Below are positions 54,041 to 63,753 of a stretch of DNA of 64,000 nt, piece by piece. Source of the DNA: DASSBQ01 sp040981125 (GTDB lineage Bacteria; Nitrospirota; Nitrospiria; Nitrospirales; Nitrospiraceae). Positions within the stretch are counted from its first letter, which is position 1, and each line of letters starts with the position of its first letter. Below the pieces are notes generated by a model. The model saw nothing but the letters and a program-made list of their open reading frames with translations, made no database searches and had not been told where the DNA came from. Location of the stretch: assembly GCA_040981125.1 (NCBI GenBank), contig JANRMQ010000014.1:1-64000 (forward strand), read 5' to 3'. A program made the position numbers and the translations under genes.

Positions 54041-55877
54041 TCTCATCGCCACGCTTCGGAACAAACATCTGACTCCGGCCATCGTGTTTCTGACCTCGCG
54101 GCGTGCGTGCGATGAGGCCATGCAGGCGTTCGAACACAGCCAGGTCGTGCTGCCGGCAACCAGACAACAACGCATCGCCGACGTACTGGCCCACGTCATC
54201 GAGCAATTTCCCAGTATCGCGGAACATCCGCTCATTGCCACCGTTCAGCAGATCGGGGTGGCCGCTCATCACGCCGGCCACCTTCCGTCATGGAAAATCG
54301 CCGTGGAGGAACTGATGCGCCATGGCTGCCTTGACGCCGTGTTCGCGACGACGACCTTGGCGGCCGGCGTCGATTTTCCGGCTCGCACCGTCGTGGTGAC
54401 GCAATCGAGCATTCGTAAGGCGCGCGACTTTACCGATCTGACGGTCAGCGAGATCCAACAGCTCGCCGGTCGCGCGGGACGGCGCGGCAAGGATCTGGTG
54501 GGCTTCGCCGTCGTCACACCCTCGCCCTATATCGATTTGACGGCGATTGCCAAAGGGCTCACGGGACAGCCGGAACCCATCGACAGCCAATTTGTCATCA
54601 CCTATCCGATGGTCTTGAACCTGCTCAAAGCGCACCCGCTGGAGCAAATCCAATCCATCCTTGCCAAGAGCTTCGCGCAGTTCCAGTTGAATCGGCGCGC
54701 GGAAGCGCTCGAGCAGAAGCTCGACGGCCTCCGCAAAGACATGGAGCCCTATGGACCCCGGGTCTGTTCCGACTGGATTACCCAATGGCAAGTCTTCGAC
54801 CATGCCCGCAAGCACAAATCGCATCGGAACCACGCGAAGGCGCCCGAATCACCGGCATTGGCCGCGCGCCTGCATTTTCTGACTCCGGGCCGGGTAGTGG
54901 GTCTGCCGAAAGGCCGTGGCATCGTCCTCCGCCAGTACCGGAGTAAAGGCCAACGCAGCCCTATGGTGACGTTATTGCGGCCCGGCGGCGGCATCACGGA
55001 ATGCCCCGCCACTCACGTGGCTTCGATCTTTGACCGGACCTTCGAGTGCGCCGAATCGCCCACCTATCCCTGGTGCACGCAGGAAAGTCTGGGACACCTC
55101 GTCCATGAACTCTCGGAGCTACCCCCTCGCCTGCCGCTGCTTCCGATCCTTACGTCCAAGGAAGCGGACGAAGTCATCGACGGGTCGATCGTGCAGACGC
55201 TGGGCGACTTTCCCTGCCCCACCTGTCCATCGCGATACGCCTGCCAGAAGGATTACGCGGCCGCGCATCGTATCAGGCAGGATATTCACCGCCACACGAA
55301 AGCCATTCAGGCGCTGCATACGAGTATCTGGCATCGCTTTCAGGAACGGATGGAGGTGCTGCAGCAATTCGGCTACCTCACGGCCACCGCCCATTTGACG
55401 GACGACGGCGATTGGGCCCGGCTCATCCGCATCGACCATTCGCTCTTGATCACGGAACTGATCCGCGCCGATGCGTTTGCCGGAGCGGACCCTGCGCTGT
55501 TGGCGGGCATCATGGCCAGCATCGCCCATGACGACGATCGCCCCGGCTCGTTTCCCCGCGGCAGCGCCGGATTGCTCACGCTGCTGTTTCAAGTTCGGAA
55601 GCTGGCCGAATCCCTCGCGCCTCACGAAGAGTCTCCGCTCCTGCGCGCCGACGTCGCCTCGCTCACCGAACGGTGGGTGAACGACCAATCGCTGACATGG
55701 ATCGGTCTGGCCCGCGTCACGTCGATGGCGGAGGGAGATATGTACCGATTATTCGCCCGCACGCTCGAATTCCTCTCGCAACTCCAGTCGCTCAGATCCA
55801 GCCACCCGTCCCTGGCGGAAACGGCGGAACGCGCCACGCAGGCGATGCGTCGCGGGGTGCTGGAAGAACTGCCCTAG
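54015..55877 (+). CDS. C-terminal half of a split Ski2-like helicase
   Basis: 620 residues beginning at the RecA2 domain: PAIVFLTSRRACDEAMQAFE (motif IV region), VFATTTLAAGVDFPARTVVV (motif V), EIQQLAGRAGRRG (motif VI). After about residue 200 come the helical and DSHCT-like C-terminal regions, with a CPTCPSRYAC Cys cluster at about 395. It has no Walker A or DExH box; those are in the gene at 55963. It starts inside the end of glgC. Confidence 0.85.
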   Translation: MPPSIHPVDLIATLRNKHLTPAIVFLTSRRACDEAMQAFEHSQVVLPATRQQRIADVLAHVIEQFPSIAEHPLIATVQQIGVAAHHAGHLPSWKIAVEELMRHGCLDAVFATTTLAAGVDFPARTVVVTQSSIRKARDFTDLTVSEIQQLAGRAGRRGKDLVGFAVVTPSPYIDLTAIAKGLTGQPEPIDSQFVITYPMVLNLLKAHPLEQIQSILAKSFAQFQLNRRAEALEQKLDGLRKDMEPYGPRVCSDWITQWQVFDHARKHKSHRNHAKAPESPALAARLHFLTPGRVVGLPKGRGIVLRQYRSKGQRSPMVTLLRPGGGITECPATHVASIFDRTFECAESPTYPWCTQESLGHLVHELSELPPRLPLLPILTSKEADEVIDGSIVQTLGDFPCPTCPSRYACQKDYAAAHRIRQDIHRHTKAIQALHTSIWHRFQERMEVLQQFGYLTATAHLTDDGDWARLIRIDHSLLITELIRADAFAGADPALLAGIMASIAHDDDRPGSFPRGSAGLLTLLFQVRKLAESLAPHEESPLLRADVASLTERWVNDQSLTWIGLARVTSMAEGDMYRLFARTLEFLSQLQSLRSSHPSLAETAERATQAMRRGVLEELP

Positions 55878-55962
55878 ACAATTATGAATGAGGAATTGTA
55901 AGGATGGGATCTCGGAACGAGGAATGATGGAATGAAGAATCGGAACACACGAACGACGAGCA

Positions 55963-57048
55963 ATGAGAACACGAGGCCCGATGACGACCGAGGAACTTGA
56001 ACGTCTGCTGGCTCAACAACCCGTGTCGCTGCTGCACCGACTCGCCCGGGGACGTGTGCCCCGGCACTTTCGAACAGGAAAACGCCGGCTGATCGATCTG
56101 CTTCTGAGGCATTCCAATCAAAATCGTCCCGGCCTGGAATCCGATCTTGTCACCCTCATCCAAGAACGCCAGGACCGGCAGCCCGGTCCGTCCGATGCGC
56201 GCCCCAAGATCCACCATGCACGGCCTGCCGCCCGACCGGCGCCGGAACGGCGGGAGCATCGGCAAGCGGAGCCCGAGCACCATAGTCCACCGGTTTCGCT
56301 TCATGCCTGGTTGGAAGGTCTCGGCGTGCCGCCTGCCCAACCATTTGTTCCGGACGCGTGGCAGACGGAGGCGCTGGCCTGCCTGGCCGAGACCGACGTG
56401 ATCGTGAGCGTCCCGACCGGGAGCGGCAAGACGTATGTCGCCATCGAGGCAGCGCGTCGGGCTATGGAGGACAACCGCACCGTCATCTATACTTCGCCGT
56501 TGAAGGCGCTCTCGAACACCAAGTATACGGAATTTTCAAAGTTGTTCGGGCCGGAGCGCGTCGGCATTCTGACGGGAGACCGCCGCGAAAATGCTCAGGC
56601 GCCCCTCTTGATCATGACGACCGAGATCCTGCGGAATCTTCTCTATGACGCGGCCGGCGGTGAGATCGATCTCAGACTGGATACGATGGGGCTGGTTATT
56701 CTCGATGAATCACAATACCTGGCCGACCCGGAACGCGGAGTCGTCTGGGAGGAAACCCTGATTTTTTGTCCCAGCCAGGCCCGTCTGCTTCTGCTCTCCG
56801 CTTCCATCGGCAATCCACAGGATATCGCCGATTGGTTGAGTTCAATACGCTCGACGCCGTGCCATCTGGTTCGACATGCCCGCCGGTCGGTGCCGCTCCG
56901 AGCGGGTTATCTGCATCCGAACGGCAAATTGACCCCACTGTTCCGAACGGTGGGTATTCCACAGGGGCAGCCCCACCTGCTGCATCCGGAAGCGCGGCGC
57001 TTATTTGCGGAGTATGAAGAGGAAACGTTGCCGTCGCGCGGACGATGA
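55963..57048 (+). CDS. N-terminal half of a split Ski2-like helicase
   Basis: 361 residues (ATG 55981 is an alternative start). A variable 110-residue N-terminus, then the RecA1 domain: FVPDAWQTEALACLAETDVI (Q-motif region), VSVPTGSGKTYVAI (Walker A), YTSPLKALSNTKY (Ia), ILTGDRR, MTTEILRNLL, VILDESQYLAD (motif II as DESQ rather than DEVH), LLLSASIGNP (III). It stops at the RecA1/RecA2 linker, where 54015 begins. Expected to form a heterodimer with it. Confidence 0.85.
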   Translation: MRTRGPMTTEELERLLAQQPVSLLHRLARGRVPRHFRTGKRRLIDLLLRHSNQNRPGLESDLVTLIQERQDRQPGPSDARPKIHHARPAARPAPERREHRQAEPEHHSPPVSLHAWLEGLGVPPAQPFVPDAWQTEALACLAETDVIVSVPTGSGKTYVAIEAARRAMEDNRTVIYTSPLKALSNTKYTEFSKLFGPERVGILTGDRRENAQAPLLIMTTEILRNLLYDAAGGEIDLRLDTMGLVILDESQYLADPERGVVWEETLIFCPSQARLLLLSASIGNPQDIADWLSSIRSTPCHLVRHARRSVPLRAGYLHPNGKLTPLFRTVGIPQGQPHLLHPEARRLFAEYEEETLPSRGR

Positions 57049-57073
57049 GAGGTGCGCCGCGGGGTTTTGACCT

Positions 57074-58114
57074 TCAGAACACGTATGTCAGGCCGACCGT
57101 CGGGCCGTGGCGCAGCGTTTCAAATTCATTGAGATTCGCGCCGGCGCTCGACCCGGTCGCTCCATAAATTTGCCAATCCCCGTCGGTAACCTTAGTCCAC
57201 CAGACACGGTAGCCGCCAGTCAGATAGAGCCTCTGCAGCAGCATCACCCTGACGTTGACGTCGGCATTCGTGCCGATTCCCACCCCGGTCATTTTGAAGC
57301 TGGGATTCTGCGCCAGATCGCTGCGCAGATGATGCACGTCTTCATTATTCAACCATGTGATGAGAAAGGCGGCTTTGGCGTCAATATCGACCCGCGGCCA
57401 GAGCCGGTAGCGGATCGCGCTGCCCAACACCTTCAAGGAAGTCCAGTGCACGGTATTGGTGATGACCGTCTGGCCCTTGAATTGGCTCGTTCCGGGGGGA
57501 GAACAGCCGAAGGAAGGGTTCGGAGACGACGCGGTGGTGCACTCCACCTGGAGCAGGCCGTTCGCAACCTGCTTCTCCCTCCAATATTGAAATCCGACAA
57601 ACAGGTCCAGAAAACCCTTATTGTGGCGGAACTCGTGCGCCAGGAATCCGATGTCGGCGTTGACGTACCACATGTCGTCGCCGCCGATATCGCTGAAAGT
57701 CCGGGAAAAGCGCTGGGCACCCGGACTGCTCGCTCCGTTATTGGCGGCGCCTTGCGCGCTGAGATAGTCGTCGTCGGTTAACCGGCCACCGCCGATCTCT
57801 GCAAAACCAAAGTTCCCCTGCAGGAAAACCCGGTTCTTGAACCGGACCTTTCCCGCCAACTCCACGACATTGGTGCCCACGTCCTCGTATTTCAATTTTG
57901 AGGTGGGATTCCCAAGATCCGGATCCAAGTGGGACGCATCATGACTCCAGTCGGTTTTACCTTGGGTAAACCATCCGGTCACGCCGACTTCTACGCTTTT
58001 CACCAGCGGATCGTTGGCTTCCGGCGTCTCCGCCCAAACCGGGTCGATCCAACCCGGCCATGCCGCGGCAAGGAACACCCCGATCATCGCCCGGCGCCGT
58101 GAACTCGTCGTCAT
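57074..58114 (-). CDS. outer-membrane beta-barrel protein
   Basis: 346 residues from ATG 58114. Signal peptide (MIGVFLAAAWPGWIDPVWA, cleaved before ETPEAN). Alternating beta strands throughout, terminating in GLTYVF with C-terminal Phe, the outer-membrane assembly signal. Function unknown; divergent from the BACON protein at 58647. Confidence 0.75.
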   Translation of the reverse strand: MTTSSRRRAMIGVFLAAAWPGWIDPVWAETPEANDPLVKSVEVGVTGWFTQGKTDWSHDASHLDPDLGNPTSKLKYEDVGTNVVELAGKVRFKNRVFLQGNFGFAEIGGGRLTDDDYLSAQGAANNGASSPGAQRFSRTFSDIGGDDMWYVNADIGFLAHEFRHNKGFLDLFVGFQYWREKQVANGLLQVECTTASSPNPSFGCSPPGTSQFKGQTVITNTVHWTSLKVLGSAIRYRLWPRVDIDAKAAFLITWLNNEDVHHLRSDLAQNPSFKMTGVGIGTNADVNVRVMLLQRLYLTGGYRVWWTKVTDGDWQIYGATGSSAGANLNEFETLRHGPTVGLTYVF

Positions 58115-58402
58115 CGCGTCAGCCTTCCTCGGTTGCAAGCCGGGTTTCAGAATCACCACCGGTCGCACGCCGGCGTCGGGAGCGCCATATTCTAGCATTT
58201 GTACTTAGTACATCACGGCGCTCTGCGCCTCTCAGATACCTGATCTGTCCGATCGGGTCAACAATTATTTTCGCTGTGCTTCCCGATCGTGCGGAATATC
58301 TCTTCCCTCAGTCGAACTTCTTAGGAAATCTTTGCCGAGCATCACTTTTGTACAGCCGTGTGCCGGCCGCCTACACATATCCAGCGGTGAAAGGAATCAT
58401 TT

Positions 58403-58430
58403 GGCGACGGTGAACCTCGTCGCCGTTTTT
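58403..58430 (+). terminator. terminator-like hairpin in the leader of the BACON-repeat gene
   Basis: GGCGACG (58403-58409), 8-base loop, CGTCGCC (58418-58424), then GTTTTT. It lies between the divergent outer-membrane gene and the gene at 58647, so it may attenuate the rightward transcript. The rest of the 532-base gap (58115-58646) shows nothing supported. Confidence 0.5.
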
Positions 58431-58646
58431 ACATTCCTTCGAACAATATTTCTTGACCGCGGCGTCCATGATCAACTATGGTGCGGCCTCGCAAACCCTC
58501 TAAGAAGGATTTCCTCGGTGCGATTCTATGTCGCATCGAGCGTGATCGCGTGCTCGCAACCAAGCAACCGCCGTGATGGCATGGCAGTTGCTCATGGACT
58601 GCTTTGCTCTGGCAACGTCGATCACTTCAATTGGAGGAGCCGGTTC

Positions 58647-60308
58647 ATGAGTGCACGTCTCTCTCACCACGAGCTGCGCCGAATTACACATTGCCGTGTG
58701 CCGCAATCCGGCGGAAGAGTCTTCACGCGCATTTGCATCGTGACCCTCGCGTTGATCGGCCTTTTCGCCACATCGGCGCTTGCGCAGAATATCCAGGTGT
58801 CGCCCGCCGCCCTTTCTGCAACCGTGGTCAAAGGGCAGACAACGACTCTGACGCTCAACCTCCAAAAGACCGGTGCCGCCCAGAACTTTTGGGAGCCCAA
58901 GAGCAGCGTCACGTGGATTTCGCTGTCTCCCACCTACGGCAGCAGCAATACCATTACGACGGAAGTCGACCAGGTGCGGGTGACCATCAACAGCGCGACC
59001 ATGACGATCGGTTCGAACTTCGGCCTCGTTTACATCACGCAGTCAGGCCCGGGCATTTCGTATATGGCGTCAATCCCGGTAACGGTGACCGTCACGCAGT
59101 CCGGCACCACTACGCCGCCTCCTCCCGCGTCACCGCCGCCGGCATCACCCCCTCCCGCGTCACCGCCGCCGGCCTCACCACCCCCGGCGTCGCCATCCCC
59201 TGCTTCACCCCCGCCAAGTTCGTTGAACTCGACTATTACGGCCTGGCCCACCTCGCTCTCGGCGACTGTGGTTAAAGGACAGACCACCACGCTCACGCTC
59301 AATCTCCAGAAGAACGGCACTGCGCAGCATTTCTGGGAACCGAAGGCCAGCGTCGGATGGGCGGCGCTGTCGCCGACTTATGGCAGCAGCAACACCATCA
59401 CGACCGAACTCGATAGTTTGCGGATCACGGTCAACAGCAGCAGCTTGGCGATAGGTATGAATTCCGGGTTGATCTATGTGTGGGAATCCGGTCCCGGCAT
59501 CTCGCGCCTGATCCAGGTCCCCATAACCATCACGGTGGCACAAACGGGCACGACCACGCCGCCTCCGCCGGCGTCCCCTCCCCCCGCATCACCGCCCCCG
59601 TCGTCCCCACCGCCTGCCTCGCCGCCGCCCGCCTCACCGCCTCCGGCCTCACCGCCTCCGAGTTCGCTGAACTCGACTATTACGGCCTGGCCCGCCTCGT
59701 TCTCGGCGAATGTCGTCAAGGGACAAACTACTACGCTCACGCTCAATCTCCAGAAGAGCGGCACGACACAGCATTTCTGGGAACCGAAGACCAGCGTCAC
59801 GTGGGCATCACTTTCACCGACCTACGGCAGCAGTAACAGCATTACGACGGAGTTGGACAGAGTGCAGGTCACGATCAATAGTTCTGCCATGCCGCTGGGG
59901 ACAAATTCCGGATTGATCTATATCACCGAATCGGGGCCGGGTGTCTCCCGTCTCATCCAGGTCCCAATTACAGTAAACGTCCAGCAAACAGGCACGACGA
60001 CACCGCCGTCCCCGCCGCCGCCCGTCGGCGGCATCACACCTCCGCCTCCGCCGCCTCCACCGCCGTCGCCAGCGAACGGGACGGCGACGGTGACATGGTC
60101 GCCGAACACCGAAGCCGATCTCGCCGGCTATAAACTCTATGTCGGGACATCGTCCGGCATCTATAGCCGCACGGTGGATGTAGGGAAGGTGACATCCTAT
60201 GTCATCAGCTTGCCGAAGGGTGTGACATATTTCTTTGTTCTGACGGCCTATGACAGGTCCGGCAATGAAAGCGGGCGCTCTGCCGAGTTGAGCAGAAGTC
60301 TCTTCTAA
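58647..60308 (+). CDS. secreted protein with three BACON-like repeats and a fibronectin-like C-terminus
   Basis: 553 residues from ATG 58647 (GGAGGAGC upstream). Signal peptide (RICIVTLALIGLFATSALAQ). Three near-identical repeats of about 100 residues (about 48-152, 195-298, 342-446): SATVVKGQTTTLTLNLQK, FWEPK, LSPTYGSSNTITTE, SGPGISRLIQVPIT. Proline-rich PPPASPPPASP linkers join them. The last 80 residues (TVTWSPNTEADLAGYKLYVG...) are fibronectin type III. Probably a cell-surface or extracellular carbohydrate-binding or adhesive protein. Confidence 0.8.
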   Translation: MSARLSHHELRRITHCRVPQSGGRVFTRICIVTLALIGLFATSALAQNIQVSPAALSATVVKGQTTTLTLNLQKTGAAQNFWEPKSSVTWISLSPTYGSSNTITTEVDQVRVTINSATMTIGSNFGLVYITQSGPGISYMASIPVTVTVTQSGTTTPPPPASPPPASPPPASPPPASPPPASPSPASPPPSSLNSTITAWPTSLSATVVKGQTTTLTLNLQKNGTAQHFWEPKASVGWAALSPTYGSSNTITTELDSLRITVNSSSLAIGMNSGLIYVWESGPGISRLIQVPITITVAQTGTTTPPPPASPPPASPPPSSPPPASPPPASPPPASPPPSSLNSTITAWPASFSANVVKGQTTTLTLNLQKSGTTQHFWEPKTSVTWASLSPTYGSSNSITTELDRVQVTINSSAMPLGTNSGLIYITESGPGVSRLIQVPITVNVQQTGTTTPPSPPPPVGGITPPPPPPPPPSPANGTATVTWSPNTEADLAGYKLYVGTSSGIYSRTVDVGKVTSYVISLPKGVTYFFVLTAYDRSGNESGRSAELSRSLF

Positions 60309-60399
60309 TCGTGGGACGTCACGACTTGACCGCTTTCCTCCAAGACCTGTATAACGAGCGCTGCCTTGCTGCTTTGCCTATGGGAGCAGCAAGCGCCTC

Positions 60400-60475
60400 G
60401 CGCCCGTAGCTCAATGGATAGAGCACCAGACTACGGATCTGGGGGTTACAGGTTCAAGTCCTGTCGGGCGCGCCA
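60400..60475 (+). tRNA. tRNA-Arg (ACG anticodon)
   Basis: 76 nt with encoded CCA. Acceptor GCGCCCG/CGGGCGC, anticodon stem CCAGA/TCTGG, loop CTACGGA (ACG, reads CGU/CGC/CGA with inosine), T loop GGTTCAAGTCC. It ends the dense core; sparse lower-G+C DNA follows its 3' end. Confidence 0.95.
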
Positions 60476-60871
60476 GAGAATCAACGACTTACTATCCTGC
60501 CCGCCACTTCATTCCATCGATGTAGGCTCAGTGTAGATGAGAAGCTGGGCACAATGGTTCATCTGAAGAGGATTTGCTGAAGTCAGCTCCGCTAACGGAG
60601 CTTACGTAGATGGCCTTCCAACCCGGTGTCCGAGAGGTGGGTAAGCACTCGAACCGACTCTTCAAGCTGGCCGGTTCTTACTCGCTTCGATCGAATATAT
60701 TGCAGCATGAAGCGACTTTCAGGAATCGCATAGTCCCGTACCCGATTACCCCCTTCCGAGAGACATTTCCGCGAGAAGAAGACGGACCGCGGTAGAAGAG
60801 TCTTGCCTGCCTAGAATAAGGCGCGATATGCTGGATTCTTTCCTACACACAGGTAAGGAGATCAACTTGTT
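60476..60871. other. no gene recognised; one hairpin
   Basis: 396 bases after tRNA-Arg. A perfect AGCTCCG-CTAA-CGGAGCT hairpin lies at 60585-60602 with no T-run. No integrase adjoins this tRNA in the window. Confidence 0.35.
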
Positions 60872-61204
60872 ATGCGACTTACACCTATCTTTTTGGCGGG
60901 ACTTCTTTTTCTTTCCGGCTGCGCCTATGCGCCCGTTGCACTCCAACCCTCAACCAAACCGCTGGCACCTGGAGGTTACACCCCGATTGGAAAAGTCAGC
61001 GGCGAAGACTGCGCTTACTATGCCCTCGGTCTCATCCCCGTCACGAATGGGAATGAATTGCATGAAGCCATAGCAAATGCCATGAAAGCCAAGCCGCTCG
61101 GTGATGCCATGGTCGAAGTCACCGTCGATTACTATTTCCAATGGTGGATTCTCTTCAGCCGAGCCTGTACGCAAGTGCATGGGACGGCGGTGCAGAGCAA
61201 ATGA
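60872..61204 (+). CDS. TRL-like lipoprotein
   Basis: 110 residues. Lipobox LFLSGC, then YTPIGKVSGEDCAYYALGLI, HEAIANAMKAKPLGDAMVEV, a TRL-type repeat pattern. Probably an outer-membrane lipoprotein of unknown function. Confidence 0.7.
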   Translation: MRLTPIFLAGLLFLSGCAYAPVALQPSTKPLAPGGYTPIGKVSGEDCAYYALGLIPVTNGNELHEAIANAMKAKPLGDAMVEVTVDYYFQWWILFSRACTQVHGTAVQSK

Positions 61205-61403
61205 GACTTGCGCATTGTGACAAGACGGGCAGATCGATCAGGCCCGCATGGAGCAAGGTGGCGGGCCCGGATGGGTCATTCGTTGGCAATAGGAAGACCG
61301 GCTGACATGCCCTGGTGCGATTCGCAGCAAGCTCCATCAGCCGACTCGCTGTCGAAGAGCGTGGCCTGCCCCACGAGGAGGGGTGGTTCCGCCGGCTTCA
61401 CGA

Positions 61404-61802
61404 TTACTCTGCTGATGTTGATGAACAAGATTTCTTAAGAAATGCCGTGATGTCCTCGCGTTTCTCTCGTCTGACCTGTTCTTCCTCATGCTGTCCCTGC
61501 TCCTGTAATGCAACGATCTCGAAGTCCAGGCGGGAGATATTCGTACGAGCCTCCGCGCACCGCCGTTCCATGCGAGCCTGAAGGTATTGATTCAGAATCT
61601 GATGCTGCTTGGCATGGGCCTGTTCTCGAACCGTTCGCACTCCCGCCGTCATATCTAACTCCTTGGTCACCTCCACAACTTCAGCTGGAATGGCCTCACC
61701 CTCAAATAATCGATCTATTTCCTCAAGGCTATGGGCAGCCGCGTCGGTCTGGACCAGCAGGAATGCCATACATGAGAGGACGACAATGACCGAATACTGC
61801 AT
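61404..61802 (-). CDS. periplasmic coiled-coil hypothetical protein
   Basis: 132 residues from ATG 61802. Signal peptide (YSVIVVLSCMAFLLVQTDAA). Helical, with coiled-coil regions (QYLQARMERRCAEARTNISR). Not recognised. Confidence 0.6.
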   Translation of the reverse strand: MQYSVIVVLSCMAFLLVQTDAAAHSLEEIDRLFEGEAIPAEVVEVTKELDMTAGVRTVREQAHAKQHQILNQYLQARMERRCAEARTNISRLDFEIVALQEQGQHEEEQVRREKREDITAFLKKSCSSTSAE

Positions 61803-62058
61803 GACCTTCCGGTGCCCCGGGTCACGATATAACGTATGGACGTAGAAAGTGTCTCTCGTCCGAATTGACGGCAAGAAGGAATCGGCCCATGAAGAAGAGA
61901 ACTGTGTACAGAGCGCCCGCACCGCACTTTTCCAATTCGTAGACCTATCATCAATGGCAGTGTACCGGCGAAGTGCGATTGGTGTACGAGCAGGTGCTCT
62001 GCTATGATAGCAGCCGGGAATGCACGAATCGTGATGCCTGTTCCTATCGTAACTGCGC

Positions 62059-62262
62059 TTAGACAATTGCACGACCGCCGATGAATTCGGGCTTGTCGCG
62101 CTTCCGAACGACTCGCTGACCACACTGCCGGCAGATCCACAAGTCTGGAATACATTGCCCATCCACTCGCGCCACTTCAAATTGGTGTTCGCACATGACG
62201 TGTGGGGCACCGGAGTCCCCCCGAACAAATCTCGTGCGACTCGTTGGTTGATTCTGTGGCAT
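62059..62262 (-). CDS. small zinc-ribbon-like hypothetical protein
   Basis: 67 residues, AGAGGT 5 bases before the ATG. CEHQF, then CRQCGQRV and RDKPEF. Similar layout to the protein at 10272. Zinc-binding, function unknown. Confidence 0.6.
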   Translation of the reverse strand: MPQNQPTSRTRFVRGDSGAPHVMCEHQFEVARVDGQCIPDLWICRQCGQRVVRKRDKPEFIGGRAIV

Positions 62263-62503
62263 GATGCACCTCTTTAAGCTGTCTCTGATTCACTCTGATA
62301 AGAGTTCTACATCCAGCTCCTCTCTTTAACAAGCCAGGGAAACTCCTTGTAATAGAGCCCATGTTCCCTAGCTATTACAACCCAGATGTAGATCCGTGAT
62401 TCCGTCTTTGCCGCTGAGCATCAATAAAAGGAGCGGCCGTCGGAGTTTCAGCGCCGAAACTTAGGCTTCCGCGGTGAGTAATTGGCGCGAGGATAAGGGG
62501 GGA

Positions 62504-62794
62504 TTAGCAAGCTTGTTTCGCAAGCACTTGATTCGCAAAATAATACTGGCAGAAACGCGACAGATCCTCGCTGGTCGTCAAATCAACACTCCCGTTCCTT
62601 TGCCGGCCGACCAAGACCCATTCGCTGACGTGCCTCGCCAACTCATCCGCAGTCAGGCCCTCTCTTTGAAACATATGGATGGCCGCCGTGGACAACGTGA
62701 CGCAGACGGTGGTCTTCGCCTCATTATCTACGAAGACATATTCATTCCCGCCACGGAACACGAGAAGTATGTGAGTGAAACTGCCCGCCCGCAT
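62504..62794 (-). CDS. hypothetical protein
   Basis: 96 residues from ATG 62794, with GGAGG 6 bases upstream; the longer frame starts at 62962. FRGGNEYVFVDNEAKTTVCV, REGLTADELARHVSEWVLVG. Not recognised. Confidence 0.5.
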   Translation of the reverse strand: MRAGSFTHILLVFRGGNEYVFVDNEAKTTVCVTLSTAAIHMFQREGLTADELARHVSEWVLVGRQRNGSVDLTTSEDLSRFCQYYFANQVLAKQAC

Positions 62795-63429
62795 GCTGAT
62801 CCTCCACTGATCCGCCATGACGCAAGATACATTCGGCTGCCTGCCCGATCGTTGCCATGACTGTTGTGGTGAGTCGAGAAGTAATCGGCGATAAGGTTGT
62901 TTACCCGATGGATACATATAACCGTGTTGAAGCAAACACCGTGCCGTCATGGGCATAATCATCTATGTATTTGAAAAGAGCGGGTGCCGGGGATAAACCA
63001 ATGATCAACGGCCTATACGGTTTGGCTCGAATCGCGTATCCAAAACTCCATAGATGTATCTTTTTGGGCAGATGGTATTACGGCGATTTCCTAGGCCCGC
63101 ATTATTCATGAGCGTTTCTACTGCAATGCCGCTTCCCTACGACGACGAGCCTGCACACACGGAGTCGGTCTCACGCTAGCCTCAGCAGGACCGATTCTTA
63201 TTACTTATTGTTACGGGATAGATTCCCCTGGCGGTCGCCGGAATAGCTGCCGGCGCGCATCGACAAATGGCTGCACACAAGGAACAATCGAGCCATACGC
63301 CGATGCCGAGTATCCGGCTTGACGCGCATAGTCTCGATGATAAGCTTCGACTGGAATCACATAGGCATCACCGGTATCTCACCGGAGTGACGAGGGCTAC
63401 ATCGTGACGAGATCGGAAGGGTGAAACAC
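62795..63429. other. 635 bases without a supported gene
   Basis: Short frames only; a 42-codon leftward frame ending near 63219 has plausible composition but no ribosome site. Confidence 0.3.
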
Positions 63430-63690
63430 ATGCATGCAAGGCGCAAGCGTGAGCCGACCAGCCAACCAATCGGTCGTCGTTTGCCAAAGAAGTCGTTGGT
63501 CCTTCTCAAGCCGGATTGGTCCACTGCGTGGCGGCAAGTGGCAAGGGTGACCTACGGCATTTCAGGAGAAGACCCGCGCTTCGGTCAGGTCATGAAAATG
63601 CTGAATGCGTGTGACGAGGCGTACGTGGCGAACGACTGGGCCACATTTCAGAGGAACGCAAAGCTGATCGTCCGGCTCGTAGCCAAATAA
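63430..63690 (+). CDS. small basic hypothetical protein
   Basis: 86 residues from ATG 63430 (GGAAGG 9 bases upstream). Basic N-terminus, helical body (RFGQVMKMLNACDEAYVAND). Not recognised. Confidence 0.5.
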   Translation: MHARRKREPTSQPIGRRLPKKSLVLLKPDWSTAWRQVARVTYGISGEDPRFGQVMKMLNACDEAYVANDWATFQRNAKLIVRLVAK

Positions 63691-63753
63691 CGGATTGCGG
63701 GCCGCTTGTCTGCTTCAGCAGAACAAGACTCATGAACCTCCCACGGGATATGC

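Noticed and set aside
58440..58646. c-di-GMP (GEMM) riboswitch before the BACON gene
   Set aside because: GCAAACCCTC and similar strings do not match the conserved GEMM core or its tetraloop receptor.
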